DNA of 64,000 bases from DATAGZ01 sp036263455 (GTDB lineage: Bacteria; Pseudomonadota; Alphaproteobacteria; Dongiales; Dongiaceae): NCBI GenBank assembly GCA_036263455.1, contig DATAGZ010000022.1, positions 124,001 to 188,000 on the forward strand. Reading direction: 5' to 3'. Shown here piece after piece: positions 33,451 to 42,541 of this stretch. The position numbers and the translations under genes are program-made. Positions within the stretch are counted from its first letter, which is position 1. Every line of letters begins with the position of its first letter. Under the pieces are notes generated by a model. It was not told the DNA's origin. It saw only the letters and a list, made by a program, of their open reading frames with translations, and did no database searches.

Positions 33451-34455
33451 TCAGGCCTCGATCAGGACGTCGGTATAGAGTTCAGCGGGATCGGGTTCAG
33501 GCGAAGTCTGCGCGAAGTCGGCGGCAGCCGCCACGATATCCTTGACTTCCTTGTCCAGAACTTTGAGCGCCTGCTCATCGATCAGCCCCTCGCTGAGCAG
33601 CAGGGCCTTCAACCCTTCGATTGGGTCATGTTGCTCCCGCATTTTCGCGACTTCTTCCTTGCTGCGATATTTAGCCGGATCCGACATGGAATGGCCCCGA
33701 TAGCGATAGGTCATCAGCTCCAGAATGGCCGGGCCTTCGCCGCCGCGCACGCGCGCCAGCGTCTTCTTGGCCGTCTCGTAGACGGTGACAACGTTCATAC
33801 CATCCACTTGCTCGCCGGGAATGCCATAGGCCTTTCCGCGCGCGCATAAATCGGTTCCCGCCGAGGAGCGCTGCTGCGAGGTTCCCATGGCATATTTATT
33901 ATTTTCAATGACGTAGAGAACGGGGAGCTTCCAGAGGGCAGCCATATTGAAGCTTTCATATACTTGGCCCTGGTTGATGGCGCCGTCGCCCAGATAGGTG
34001 AAGCACACCCCGCCATCTTGCTTATACCTGTGCGCGAACGCCAAGCCAGTTCCGAGCGGCACCTGGGCGCCGACAATGCCATGGCCGCCGAAAAAGCCCT
34101 TTTCCCGGCTGAACATGTGCATCGAACCGCCCTTGCCGTGGGAATAGCCACCCGAGCGCCCAGTGAGTTCAGCCATGACCCCCTTGGGATCCATGCCGCA
34201 GGCCAGCATATGCCCGTGATCGCGGTAGGCCGTGATGACCGTGTCCTGCGGCGCGGCGGCGGCTTGCATCCCCACCACTACGGCTTCCTGGCCGATGTAT
34301 AAGTGGCAAAAACCGCCGATGAGTCCCATGCCATAGAGCTGGCCCGCTTTTTCCTCAAAACGACGAATCACCAGCATATCGCGATAAAAATCTTTTAATT
34401 GCCGTGCGTCATAGCGCGGCTTCGGCGACGACGCCTTCGTGCCTTTATTGGCCAT
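33451..34455 (-). CDS. pdhA: pyruvate dehydrogenase E1 alpha subunit
   Basis: A 334-residue thiamine-diphosphate enzyme subunit that decarboxylates pyruvate. The ThDP/Mg motif is GDGAINQGQVYESFNMAALW followed by ENNKYAMGTS. YRYRGHSMSDPAKYRSKEEV carries the phosphorylation-loop region seen in mitochondrial E1 alpha. First gene of the pdh operon, with AGGGG before its ATG and a promoter match upstream. ftsB lies upstream in the same direction. Confidence 0.97.
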   Translation of the reverse strand: MANKGTKASSPKPRYDARQLKDFYRDMLVIRRFEEKAGQLYGMGLIGGFCHLYIGQEAVVVGMQAAAAPQDTVITAYRDHGHMLACGMDPKGVMAELTGRSGGYSHGKGGSMHMFSREKGFFGGHGIVGAQVPLGTGLAFAHRYKQDGGVCFTYLGDGAINQGQVYESFNMAALWKLPVLYVIENNKYAMGTSQQRSSAGTDLCARGKAYGIPGEQVDGMNVVTVYETAKKTLARVRGGEGPAILELMTYRYRGHSMSDPAKYRSKEEVAKMREQHDPIEGLKALLLSEGLIDEQALKVLDKEVKDIVAAAADFAQTSPEPDPAELYTDVLIEA

Positions 34456-34478
34456 GCTTACCCCTGACTGATCTTTGG

Positions 34479-34507
34479 ATTATTCCGACAGCGTTCGATA
34501 AAAGCAA
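34479..34507 (-). promoter_or_regulatory. candidate promoter for the pdh operon
   Basis: Minus-strand TTGCTT (34502-34507) and AATAAT (34479-34484) are 17 bases apart, about 23 bases upstream of the pdhA ATG. Confidence 0.45.
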
Positions 34508-34550
34508 GGGATATCTCCCGAGATGCAATCTCCGCGCTAACATGCGGAAG

Positions 34551-34907
34551 TTATTGTTTTATCGTGACGAGCGGCCGTGCCGCGGATAAATTCTCGGGAT
34601 TGAGCAGAATCACGATCTCATTACTATTCGCATAACCGAGCATGCGGCGCGCCTGCTCGTCGAGCATATCCGGGTCGAGAGTATTCGGCGAGAGCAAGGC
34701 CGCCCGATGTTCCAGCCGTGAATATGTGTCGTTAAGCTTGGCCAATTGCTGCTGGGCCTCGGTGATATCCCGGTTCAGGCGAATCCAAGCCAGGAAACCG
34801 CGTTCTCCATTTATTCCGTGGTAGAGGAAGTAGCCGGCAATGCAGGCCCCTAAAAACGGCACCGCCATGTGACGGACTCTGCGTCCAATCTGCCACTGGC
34901 GAAACAT
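34551..34907 (-). CDS. ftsB: septum formation initiator family protein (FtsB/DivIC-like)
   Basis: A 118-residue bitopic membrane protein: short cytoplasmic N-terminus, membrane helix at about 15-33 (AVPFLGACIAGYFLYHG), then a periplasmic coiled coil (LNRDITEAQQQLAKLNDTYSRLE) and the DPDMLDEQARRMLGYANSNEIVIL tail typical of the family. FtsB joins FtsL and FtsQ in the divisome. Placement just upstream of pdhA is usual for alphaproteobacteria. An internal ATG at codon 14 is an alternative start. Confidence 0.85.
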   Translation of the reverse strand: MFRQWQIGRRVRHMAVPFLGACIAGYFLYHGINGERGFLAWIRLNRDITEAQQQLAKLNDTYSRLEHRAALLSPNTLDPDMLDEQARRMLGYANSNEIVILLNPENLSAARPLVTIKQ

Positions 34908-35031
34908 CGACTCAGGGAATCACACGGTCCGTGACCGCGTCAAGGATTAACTCATCTGCACGAAACGCGACATTTCCAGGCGAACCGTTGCCCTGGAACG
35001 GAGGCGTGCATTAGTCGGCCGGCGTTCAACG

Positions 35032-35505
35032 CTACCGGTTGGTATCGCGCAGGAGGCGAGCCTTGTCGCGCTGCCAGTCCCGCTCCTTCACGCTGTCACG
35101 CTTATCGACCTTGCGCTTGCCCTTGGCCAGTCCAAGCTCAAGCTTGGCGATGCCGCGCGGCGTGAAATAGATGCTGAGGGGGATGAGCGTCATGCCCTGG
35201 CGCTCGAGCTGACCGAACAAGCGAGCCCGTTCGCGCTGCTTGAGCAGCAATTGGCGCGGGCGGCGCGGCTGATGGTTGAATTGATTGGCGCCGGAATATT
35301 CAGGAATGTGGGCATTGAACAGATAGAGCTCGCCATCCTTCTGGGCGGCGAAGGCTTCCGCAATCGAGGCTTGGCCGGCGCGAAGCGATTTCACCTCGGA
35401 TCCCAGGAGAATCATGCCCGCCTCGAGCGTATCCTCGATGAAATAATCGTGGCGCGCCTTGCGATTGAGGGCAGCATATCGCTGCGTGGCGGGGTCACGT
35501 GCCAT
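35032..35505 (-). CDS. smpB: SsrA-binding protein SmpB
   Basis: A 157-residue RNA-binding protein that delivers tmRNA to stalled ribosomes. NRKARHDYFIEDTLEAGMILLGSEVKSLR is the family opening, with IPEYSGANQFNHQPRRPRQLL and the basic C-terminal tail GKRKVDKRDSVKERDW that enters the mRNA channel. The ATG at 35505 shares one base with the dapA stop (TGATG); the longer upstream frame lies inside dapA and is not conserved. The tmRNA gene itself is not in this window. The 124 bases downstream to ftsB hold only a CACGGTCCGTG palindrome (34923-34933). Confidence 0.95.
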   Translation of the reverse strand: MARDPATQRYAALNRKARHDYFIEDTLEAGMILLGSEVKSLRAGQASIAEAFAAQKDGELYLFNAHIPEYSGANQFNHQPRRPRQLLLKQRERARLFGQLERQGMTLIPLSIYFTPRGIAKLELGLAKGKRKVDKRDSVKERDWQRDKARLLRDTNR

Positions 35506-36392
35506 CAGCCGAGCAGGCCAAGCGTACGCAGGGTTTCGGCGAGGTTCTGGCGCAGTGTTTCGCTGATCGGCGCCAGCGGCAGGCGCGTTTCGGCAGCGCC
35601 AAAACCGAGCAAATGCGTGCAATACTTCACAGGGCCGGGGCTATTTTCCTGGAACAGCATCTTATGGAGCGGCATAAGTCGTCGATGAATCTCCTGGGCA
35701 CGAGCGACATCGCCTTTCCGCCAAGCGCGCTGCATCTCCGCGCATAAGGCCGGCGCGACATTGGCGGTCACCGATATACAGCCATGTCCGCCTCCGGCCA
35801 GGAAAGGAAGAGCGGTGGCATCGTCTCCCGATAGCTGACGAAAATCCTCGCCGATCGTCCGCGCGGCAAGCGTCGGTCGGGCAAGGTCGCCGCTGGCATC
35901 CTTGACGCCCACGATATGCGGGAGTTCTGCCAGCCGCGCCATGAGCTCGACCGACATATCAACGATGGTTCGGGCAGGATTGTTATAGATGACGATCGGC
36001 AGGCCGACCTCGTCGTGAATGTGCTTGAAGTGAAGATAAAGCCCCTCGCCACCGGGCTTGTTGTAGTAAGGCACAATCACCAGAAGCGCATCCGCCCCCG
36101 CCCGCCGCGCTGCCAACCCCAGAATCACTGATTTGCGCGTGTCGTTGGTACCTGCCCCGGCGATCACCGGAATGCGTCCGCCGGCGAGTTCGCAAGCGAC
36201 TGCAATTGCGCGAACCTGTTCTTCGGAATCGAGCGTCGGCGATTCGCCTGTCGTGCCGCACGGAACGAGGCCGTCTATGCCCTCGGCGATCTGCCATTCG
36301 ATGAACCGGCGATAAGCCGATTCATCAATGACCGCACCGTCGAACGGCGTTACGAGTGCCGTCATGGCACCGCGAAAGCTTTCTTTGATCAT
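35505..36392 (-). CDS. dapA: 4-hydroxy-tetrahydrodipicolinate synthase
   Basis: A 295-residue TIM-barrel enzyme that condenses pyruvate with aspartate semialdehyde, the first step towards lysine and diaminopimelate. The Schiff-base Lys164 lies in HIVGVKDASGDLAR, the catalytic Tyr136 in IYNNPARTIVD, and VPCGTTGESPTL holds the Thr pair. Co-transcribed with smpB, as in many alphaproteobacteria, and divergent from the slt gene, whose product works on the same cell wall. Confidence 0.96.
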   Translation of the reverse strand: MIKESFRGAMTALVTPFDGAVIDESAYRRFIEWQIAEGIDGLVPCGTTGESPTLDSEEQVRAIAVACELAGGRIPVIAGAGTNDTRKSVILGLAARRAGADALLVIVPYYNKPGGEGLYLHFKHIHDEVGLPIVIYNNPARTIVDMSVELMARLAELPHIVGVKDASGDLARPTLAARTIGEDFRQLSGDDATALPFLAGGGHGCISVTANVAPALCAEMQRAWRKGDVARAQEIHRRLMPLHKMLFQENSPGPVKYCTHLLGFGAAETRLPLAPISETLRQNLAETLRTLGLLG

Positions 36393-36407
36393 GACTTCTC
36401 GTCTTAA

Positions 36408-36436
36408 GAATTAGCTGCAATCCTCCATCTCATCAA
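36408..36436 (-). promoter_or_regulatory. candidate promoter for dapA-smpB
   Basis: Minus-strand TTGATG (36431-36436) and TAATTC (36408-36413) are 17 bases apart; the leader before the dapA ATG would be about 9 bases. Weak, by-eye call. Confidence 0.3.
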
Positions 36437-36473
36437 GCTACACTATGGCGATTCGTCTGCTTCCGGAGGAAGA

Positions 36474-38432
36474 GTGCGCAGGTTTTTGATTTTATTGTCC
36501 GCCTTTTGCTTCATCAGCCTCACTGCCCAAGCGGGTGCGCTATCGAAAGGCGATGCGGATCGCTTGCGCCGATGCTTCGTGCTGGTCGACAAGGATCAAT
36601 GGACTGAGGCGCTGAAGCTTGCCAAAGGTATTCGCAGTCCCGCCGCCCAGAAGCTTCTGCGCTGGCTCGATCTCTTACGCCCCGGACATTCCTGGGCGGA
36701 GATCACAGAATTCCTGGCCGCCAATCCGACATGGCCACGCCGCGATGGGCTACTTGCTCAGGCCGAGCGCGTCTTGCCTGATAACATGGCCGCGCCTGCC
36801 ATCATCGCCTGGTTTCATGGCCGTGATCCTCTGACGGCGGTGGGCGGTCAACGCCTGGCCGCCGCTCTCGAGGAATCCGGTATCGATCCCGCCCCCCTGC
36901 TGCGCCGCTTATGGGTCACGAAGAATTTCGATCTGGCCGCCCAGAACGAATTCCTGAGCCGCTGGGCGGGCCGGCTGCGCCACGAGGACCACGCTCGCCG
37001 CGTCGAGCGCCTGATGTGGGACCATGATGACGAGCAGAGCGCGCAACAAATCGCGCAGATGCATGATGTGCTCGGTCCTGCCCAGAGCGAAGCTGTGCTG
37101 GTTCGCCATAAATTGCAGATCGGCGATATCGATGGGCCGGGGCTTTATGGCACCTTGCCCGACGAAGCCAAGCATGATTCCGGCATACTCTACGATCTCG
37201 CGCGTTTTTACCGCCGGCATGACGATCTGGATGCGGCCTATCGCACGCTGGCGGCAGCCACCATCGCGCCTGAACGCGAGGATGAATATTGGGGAGAGAT
37301 CGATCTCGTCGCGCGGGCGCTCTATGACCGCCACGACGCGCAACGAGCTTACACCTTAGTACGGAAATTGGATCACGCTCAAGGGGTGACCTATGTCGAT
37401 TCGGAGTTTCTGGCCGGTTGGCTTGCCTTGCGCGGGCTCGGCGATCCTCACACCGCGGCCATCCATTTCATGAATATCGTCAGCCGCGCCACCCTGTCCC
37501 TGAGCCGCGCGCGCGGCGCCTACTGGACCGCGCTGGCGCTCGAAGAAAGCGGCGCGGCACAACAGGCGGAACAATATTGGCAGATGGCGGCGTCCGACCC
37601 GCTCGCCTTCTACGGCCAGCTCGCCCAGCAACGCCAAGCGCAGGGCCACATCGCGCTGGCCATCACGCCGGCCAAAGCCGAGAGTGGCATCGCCAATTCA
37701 GAACTTACGACAATTGTCCGTATACTCAATCAAATCGATCGGCCCGATCTGGCTAAGACCTTCCTGGCCAGGATGATGCAGAACATCCACGATGTGGCGG
37801 AAGCGGCCACCGTGGCGAAGCTTGCCCAGGAAGCGGGCGGCGAGCAGCTCGGCCTTTATGCGGCCAAGGAAGCCCGCAAACAGGGATTCGATCTGCCGGG
37901 GCCGCTTTTTCCGCTGCGCACTCTTCCCTCTCCCCGCGAAATCGAGCCTGCCTTGGCGCTCGGTATTATCCGGCAGGAAAGCGCTTTCAACCCCGAGGCG
38001 CGATCGGTCTCGGGCGCACTCGGCATGATGCAACTGCTGCCCAGTACGGCCAAAGGCGTGGCGCGCGAACTTCGTGTCAGTTTCCAGCAGCCGCGCCTGA
38101 CCAGCGACCCTAATTACAATATGCGTCTCGGCCAGCATTATCTCGGCTCGCTTATTCAGAATTTCCAAGGATCGTATGTGCTCGCGATTGCTGCCTATAA
38201 TGCCGGTCCCAGCCGGGTGAAGGAATGGATTGCCGCCCATGGCGATCCTCGCAGGTCGGAGATCGATGTCATCGACTGGATCGAAACGATCCCCGTCGAG
38301 CAGACCCGCAATTATGTCGAGCGGGTTCTGGAGAACACGCAGGTCTACCGCGCCCGCCTGAACAGCAACCGTGCACCCTTGATGTTGCAAAAGGATCTGC
38401 GCCGGACGCTTCAGGCCGATGTGAATGAATAA
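36474..38432 (+). CDS. slt: soluble lytic murein transglycosylase (Slt70-like)
   Basis: A 652-residue periplasmic enzyme with a signal peptide (RRFLILLSAFCFISLTAQAG). A long helical superhelix occupies most of the length, and the catalytic SLT domain is at the C-terminus: Glu in GIIRQESAFNPEARSVSGALG, then MMQLLPSTAKGVA and AIAAYNAGPSRVKEW. It cleaves peptidoglycan glycan strands with anhydro-product formation. The start is a GTG at 36474 preceded closely by GGAGGA. The last 8 bases overlap the next gene. Confidence 0.95.
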   Translation: MRRFLILLSAFCFISLTAQAGALSKGDADRLRRCFVLVDKDQWTEALKLAKGIRSPAAQKLLRWLDLLRPGHSWAEITEFLAANPTWPRRDGLLAQAERVLPDNMAAPAIIAWFHGRDPLTAVGGQRLAAALEESGIDPAPLLRRLWVTKNFDLAAQNEFLSRWAGRLRHEDHARRVERLMWDHDDEQSAQQIAQMHDVLGPAQSEAVLVRHKLQIGDIDGPGLYGTLPDEAKHDSGILYDLARFYRRHDDLDAAYRTLAAATIAPEREDEYWGEIDLVARALYDRHDAQRAYTLVRKLDHAQGVTYVDSEFLAGWLALRGLGDPHTAAIHFMNIVSRATLSLSRARGAYWTALALEESGAAQQAEQYWQMAASDPLAFYGQLAQQRQAQGHIALAITPAKAESGIANSELTTIVRILNQIDRPDLAKTFLARMMQNIHDVAEAATVAKLAQEAGGEQLGLYAAKEARKQGFDLPGPLFPLRTLPSPREIEPALALGIIRQESAFNPEARSVSGALGMMQLLPSTAKGVARELRVSFQQPRLTSDPNYNMRLGQHYLGSLIQNFQGSYVLAIAAYNAGPSRVKEWIAAHGDPRRSEIDVIDWIETIPVEQTRNYVERVLENTQVYRARLNSNRAPLMLQKDLRRTLQADVNE

Positions 38433-39402
38433 CCCCGATATCGCCGCACTTTCCGAGCAGATTTCTAAAGCAGAATGCCGCCTTCGCGGCCATGTACGGG
38501 AAACGCCGCTGCTGTCCTCGCCGTTACTGGATAAAAAACTGCGATGCCGTCTGTTCCTGAAGGCGGAGGCCCTGCAGATGTCGGGGTCCTTCAAGCTGCG
38601 CGGGGCCTTGAACAAATTGCTAAGCCTGTCGGCCGAGGACGCACATCGACCCGTCCTGGCCTATTCCTCGGGCAATCATGCGCAGGCCGTCGCGCTGGCT
38701 TGCCGCCTGCTCAAGAAAAAAGCCACGATCCTCATGCCCCACGATGCGCCGCGCATAAAGATCGCGCGCACCCGGGCGCTGGGCGCCGATATCCATTTCT
38801 ACGACCGCCGCAATGATTCGCGAGAAGAGATCGCCGCACAGATGAGCGCGCGCGAACAAGCGGTGCTGGTGCCGCCTTTCGATGATTACGCCGTCATTGC
38901 CGGCCAGGGCACGATCGGTCTGGAATGTATCGCGCAGATGCCAGCGCCGCCGACCCATGTTCTAGCTCCTGCGAGCGGCGGCGGGCTGATCGCGGGGCTC
39001 GCGCTGGCGCTTAATAAAGCGTGGCCAGGATGCACGCTACTGGCGGCGGAACCCGCGACATACAACGATCACGAATTATCGCTGGCTGCCGGCGAGCGGC
39101 GATCTTCCACGCAAGACGGTTCGGCACTGTGCGATGCGTTGCTCTCTCCCCTGCCCGGCGCGCTCACTTTTCCTATCAATCGTCTATTGCTCGGTGGCGC
39201 CCTCGCCGTGGAGGACCAAAACATCTTTCAGGCGATGCGAGTCGCCTTCGAGGAGTTCAAGCTGGTATTGGAGCCGGGCGGCGCCGCGGCGCTGGCGGCC
39301 GTGCTCGCTTATGAAGAACGCTTCGCCGGAGGAACGGTGCTGGTTATCGGTTCAGGCGGGAACGTCGATCCCGAAACCTTCACGCGCTCGCTCGCCGGCT
39401 AG
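38425..39402 (+). CDS. threonine dehydratase/serine racemase-like PLP enzyme
   Basis: A 325-residue fold-type II PLP enzyme. The Schiff-base Lys is in MSGSFKLRGALNKL, the phosphate loop is SGGGLIAG (in LAPASGGGLIAGLAL), and LAYSSGNHAQAVALA is the substrate loop. Without an ACT regulatory domain, it is of the catabolic threonine dehydratase or serine racemase type. Reaction: deamination of threonine or serine, or serine racemisation; the two cannot be told apart by eye. It overlaps slt by 8 bases and the convergent esterase gene by 4 bases. Confidence 0.85.
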   Translation: MNNPDIAALSEQISKAECRLRGHVRETPLLSSPLLDKKLRCRLFLKAEALQMSGSFKLRGALNKLLSLSAEDAHRPVLAYSSGNHAQAVALACRLLKKKATILMPHDAPRIKIARTRALGADIHFYDRRNDSREEIAAQMSAREQAVLVPPFDDYAVIAGQGTIGLECIAQMPAPPTHVLAPASGGGLIAGLALALNKAWPGCTLLAAEPATYNDHELSLAAGERRSSTQDGSALCDALLSPLPGALTFPINRLLLGGALAVEDQNIFQAMRVAFEEFKLVLEPGGAAALAAVLAYEERFAGGTVLVIGSGGNVDPETFTRSLAG

Positions 39403-40364
39403 ACTAGGGCGAAGGACAAGGCCAGAAGGCGGGCGATGCCCGAGACGAGATTTTCAAATCCCCGGGCGGCGAATCCATAATGCCGGCGCGCCCTGAGACA
39501 GCCATGCACGACTCCTTTTTCGATATGCAATTCGCAGGGGACACGGGCCGCCGCCAAGCGCGCGGCGAAGGCGCGCGCTTCGTCGGCGAGCGGATCGCAC
39601 TCGGCCGCCCACAGGAAAGCGGGAGGCAGATCCTCCAGGCTATCGGCGAGAAGCGGGGAGGCATAGCACTTCATATAGTCGCGCTGGCCGTTCAAATAAT
39701 GGTGCGTATAGTGGTTCATCTCCACTTGCGCGTCTTGGGGATATTCTGTTGCTTCCCAAAACGCCCAGCGATGGAGATCGAAAATGGGATTGATCGGTAC
39801 TTGACCGAACAATTTCGGACCATTCCGGTCGCGCGACAAGAGCGCCACGGCAGCGGCGAAATTGCCGCCACAACTCTCGCCCGCGAACAGGATGCGCCGC
39901 GGATCGATCCTATACAGCGCATCTCCGCGTTCGGCGATCCATTCCAGTGTGGAATAACAATCTTCCAGCGCCGCCGGATGCCGGTATTCGGGTGCAAGCC
40001 GGTAATGCAGGGTGATGACCGTAAGCCTGAGCCGGTCCGCGAGATCGGCGGCAATGCTATCGGATGCTTCCAGGTTGCCATTGATGAAGCCGCCTCCATG
40101 GGCATAGATGATGCAGGGCGTCAGCGCGTCCCCTGCATCGTGGCGGCGGAAAATCCGCAAGGGAATCTGATGATCGGCCAGTACTAACGCGTCATCCCTG
40201 ACATGAACGCTCCGCGGGCGCGGAATGGGAAAGGCACGAAAAAGATCGAGGTAAAACGACCTCTGGTTAAAATAGCTGTGCCGATAAAAATCGGGAGGAT
40301 CGATTTCCGCGCAGATCCGCTTGTAGTCCTCGATTCCCGGCGCGTACGCAGGAGCATTCATCAT
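39399..40364 (-). CDS. alpha/beta hydrolase, hormone-sensitive lipase (HSL) family
   Basis: A 321-residue cytosolic esterase. The oxyanion-hole motif HGGGF (IIYAHGGGFINGN) and nucleophile elbow GESCGGN place it in the HSL family; the acid is probably in WAAECDPLADEA and the His in EKGVVHGCLRARR. The ATG at 40364 overlaps the stop of the EamA gene (ATGATGA), so I prefer it to the longer upstream frame. Substrate unknown. Coupled to a membrane exporter of the EamA type. Confidence 0.85.
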   Translation of the reverse strand: MMNAPAYAPGIEDYKRICAEIDPPDFYRHSYFNQRSFYLDLFRAFPIPRPRSVHVRDDALVLADHQIPLRIFRRHDAGDALTPCIIYAHGGGFINGNLEASDSIAADLADRLRLTVITLHYRLAPEYRHPAALEDCYSTLEWIAERGDALYRIDPRRILFAGESCGGNFAAAVALLSRDRNGPKLFGQVPINPIFDLHRWAFWEATEYPQDAQVEMNHYTHHYLNGQRDYMKCYASPLLADSLEDLPPAFLWAAECDPLADEARAFAARLAAARVPCELHIEKGVVHGCLRARRHYGFAARGFENLVSGIARLLALSFALV

Positions 40365-41326
40365 GAGTTCCTCGTGGGTTGCATATTGGAGCCGATGGGA
40401 ATTTTCGTGGCAAGCGCGCGGGCCCGTGCCAGGGCCGCGCCGGAAGTCAGCAAGGCATAGAGAACGATGCAGGCGAGGGTATAGAGGGAAAATGTCAGTC
40501 GCGTATCGGTGAGCTGAGGGAGGAACACCATGATCGGTCCAAGGGCTGTAATCGCCTCGGCGGTGATCGGCGCGCTGCGTTGCAGGCCCGCCTGAAAAAA
40601 ATAGATGGGTAAGACAATGAGAAACAAGGCGGCAAGGCCGATCCGCAGGATCGCCATGTCCCGCAGACCATGCACGAAAATCGGATCTCCCCATGCGAAC
40701 GGGAGGGAAACCAGCACCAATCCGAAAAATCGTACGCCGACGATCGTGGCCGCATCGACCCCTTTCTCATTGAGGCGTTTGGAAAGGAGCACGCTCGCCA
40801 CGATTGCCGTGGCGCTGAGGGCGGTGGCCGCGAGGCCGAGCAGGGACTCGCCGCTGCTGCGGCCGGGCAAGCCCGACCTACCGCTCATGATGACCCAAAC
40901 CAAGGCCATCAGGGAAACCAGGATGCCCAGATGAAAGGCGCGCTCGCTTTGCCCGATGGGTTCGGACCCCGCGGTTTTCCATCCCATGGCGCTTATCCCG
41001 CTTACGAGGATCGGTCCTAGACCCGACCATATCGTGTTGACGGCCGAGGGTTCCAGCCATTTGATAGCGAAAAAATAACAGAGCCAAGCAAGCGCTGTCG
41101 CGATATTGAGCCAGAGCAGGATGTCCAGTTGTCGAAAGGCGATGCGGATCTGATCGGATCGCCACCATAGGGCAGGAAGCAGAAACACGGCGATGGCAAG
41201 CGAAAAGCTGAGCGTCACGATCGCGAAGAAATTCAATCCCTGCAGAAGGTTGCCGAAATAGACGTCTCGCAACCCCGTCGATAAAACGAAAACCAAGATC
41301 AGCGCCGGACCAACATATTTCTGCAT
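40361..41326 (-). CDS. EamA/DMT-family transporter
   Basis: A 321-residue integral membrane protein with about ten hydrophobic helices in two repeated halves, the DMT/EamA pattern. Helix-rich stretches include LSFSLAIAVFLLPALWW and ALGPIMVFLPQLTDTRL, the latter near the position where EamA repeats end. These proteins move metabolites or drugs across the inner membrane. The ATG at 41326 sits two bases after an uninterrupted run of ten G residues, which must serve as its Shine-Dalgarno. Coupled to the downstream esterase gene. Substrate unknown. Confidence 0.82.
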   Translation of the reverse strand: MQKYVGPALILVFVLSTGLRDVYFGNLLQGLNFFAIVTLSFSLAIAVFLLPALWWRSDQIRIAFRQLDILLWLNIATALAWLCYFFAIKWLEPSAVNTIWSGLGPILVSGISAMGWKTAGSEPIGQSERAFHLGILVSLMALVWVIMSGRSGLPGRSSGESLLGLAATALSATAIVASVLLSKRLNEKGVDAATIVGVRFFGLVLVSLPFAWGDPIFVHGLRDMAILRIGLAALFLIVLPIYFFQAGLQRSAPITAEAITALGPIMVFLPQLTDTRLTFSLYTLACIVLYALLTSGAALARARALATKIPIGSNMQPTRNS

Positions 41327-41328
41327 GT

Positions 41329-41338
41329 CCCCCCCCCC
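41329..41338 (-). repeat. ten-base homopolymeric G tract at the EamA translation start
   Basis: Ten consecutive C on the plus strand (G on the mRNA strand) lie two bases before the EamA start codon. No other SD is visible. Such tracts are prone to slipped-strand length change, which would alter SD strength and spacing here rather than reading frame. Confidence 0.8.
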
Positions 41339-41461
41339 GAATTACCCCAATTTATATTACGCCTCCCTGAAATCTATCCGATTATTGCGTAGGGCAGCGT
41401 CATAAACCTGGCCTCTAACCCAGCAGGGGAGACTTGAATTACCCTTCACAAAAAAGGCGCT

Positions 41462-42115
41462 CTAGTTCTGCGTTCTCTGCCCGCCCCAGCGTGCCCGCCG
41501 ATAGAGAAGCATCGGGTCGGGGAGGCGTAACCGCGCTTCCCGCCACTTCTTACGCCAACGCGGAATGCGCTGAAGGGCGAACATCTGCCTCTCGATGAAA
41601 AGCCAGGTCTGCTCATGCCCTACGCTGCGGTCGGCAAGCCAGTAGAAGGTCGCGGCACTGAGCAGGGCCGCAAGCGTGGCCCGTTTGGTATAAAAACTGA
41701 AATCTGCGGAATAATCCCCCACCTGACGCCATATCAGGTCCACGGTGGCGTTGAGAAGCCGCAAGCCCGTGCTCATGTTGCCCGGCAGGGCCAGCAGACC
41801 GATGGCGGAACGCTGCGCCTCTTTATATGGCGCCACCGCCTCGAAGCGGAGGCGCATGAGCAGGGCGATGGAATCCGAGATCCGCTCCGGCCTTTGCCGA
41901 GCCGTGAAGGCGTCCACCATGGCTTCGTCAGCCATCTCATTGAAAAGAATGACCATTTCCACGCCGCCTCCCGGGAAGGCGTTGCGCGCCTCGGCGGCGG
42001 TTACCCCTATATCCTGGGCTGCGGCCAGCAGGGATTTCTCGCCCCATCCGTCAAAGGGGATGTGCGCGAGGCTTTTATTTACAAGTTTTCTCTGCAGTTC
42101 TAAAAGCGCGGTCAT
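41462..42115 (-). CDS. COQ9 family protein
   Basis: A 217-residue protein of the COQ9 family, which has a TetR-like helical fold and in mitochondria presents ubiquinone intermediates to COQ7. LAHIPFDGWGEKSLLAAAQDIGVTAAEARNAFPGGG opens the protein; the later SADFSFYTKRATLAALLSAATFYWLAD is also typical. In alphaproteobacteria it often lies beside rpsU, as here. No DNA-binding role is expected. The 135 bases to the EamA start contain nothing else I recognise. Confidence 0.9.
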   Translation of the reverse strand: MTALLELQRKLVNKSLAHIPFDGWGEKSLLAAAQDIGVTAAEARNAFPGGGVEMVILFNEMADEAMVDAFTARQRPERISDSIALLMRLRFEAVAPYKEAQRSAIGLLALPGNMSTGLRLLNATVDLIWRQVGDYSADFSFYTKRATLAALLSAATFYWLADRSVGHEQTWLFIERQMFALQRIPRWRKKWREARLRLPDPMLLYRRARWGGQRTQN

Positions 42116-42267
42116 GGCGGTCTCTTCACTTTTAACACCGCACGCCTGCCCTTGTCTCGACCTCCGACACTCTTTTCTTACGAAGCGGACTATGCTAGCA
42201 AGCGGTCTGGATTCGCCGCCGCCTATTTTGGGGCGGGCGGCACTTTATTGCGAAAGGAAGAAACAGC

Positions 42268-42471
42268 GTGCAGGTTTTGGTTCGCGACAACAATGTCGAT
42301 CAAGCTCTTCGTGCTTTGAAGAAAAAGATGCAGCGCGAAGGTATTTTTCGGGAAATGAAAATGCGCCGCAATTACGAGAAACCATCGGAGCGCAAGGCCC
42401 GGGAAAAAGCCGAAGCCGTTCGCCGGTATCGCAAATTGATGCGCAAGCGCCTTGAGCGCGAAGGCTATTAA
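42268..42471 (+). CDS. rpsU: 30S ribosomal protein bS21
   Basis: A 67-residue highly basic protein, the last-assembled small-subunit protein near the anti-SD region of 16S rRNA. VLVRDNNVDQALRALKKKMQREGIFREMKMR is the family signature. It starts with GTG at 42268 after AAGGA. The leader (42116-42267) contains a GCCGCC/GGCGGC inverted repeat at 42215-42241. Confidence 0.97.
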   Translation: MQVLVRDNNVDQALRALKKKMQREGIFREMKMRRNYEKPSERKAREKAEAVRRYRKLMRKRLEREGY

Positions 42472-42541
42472 CCCTTAGCCGCACGCATCCCTTCCGTGGC
42501 GCGACCCAACCTGACTCGCCACACCCATATTTTCCGAGCAA

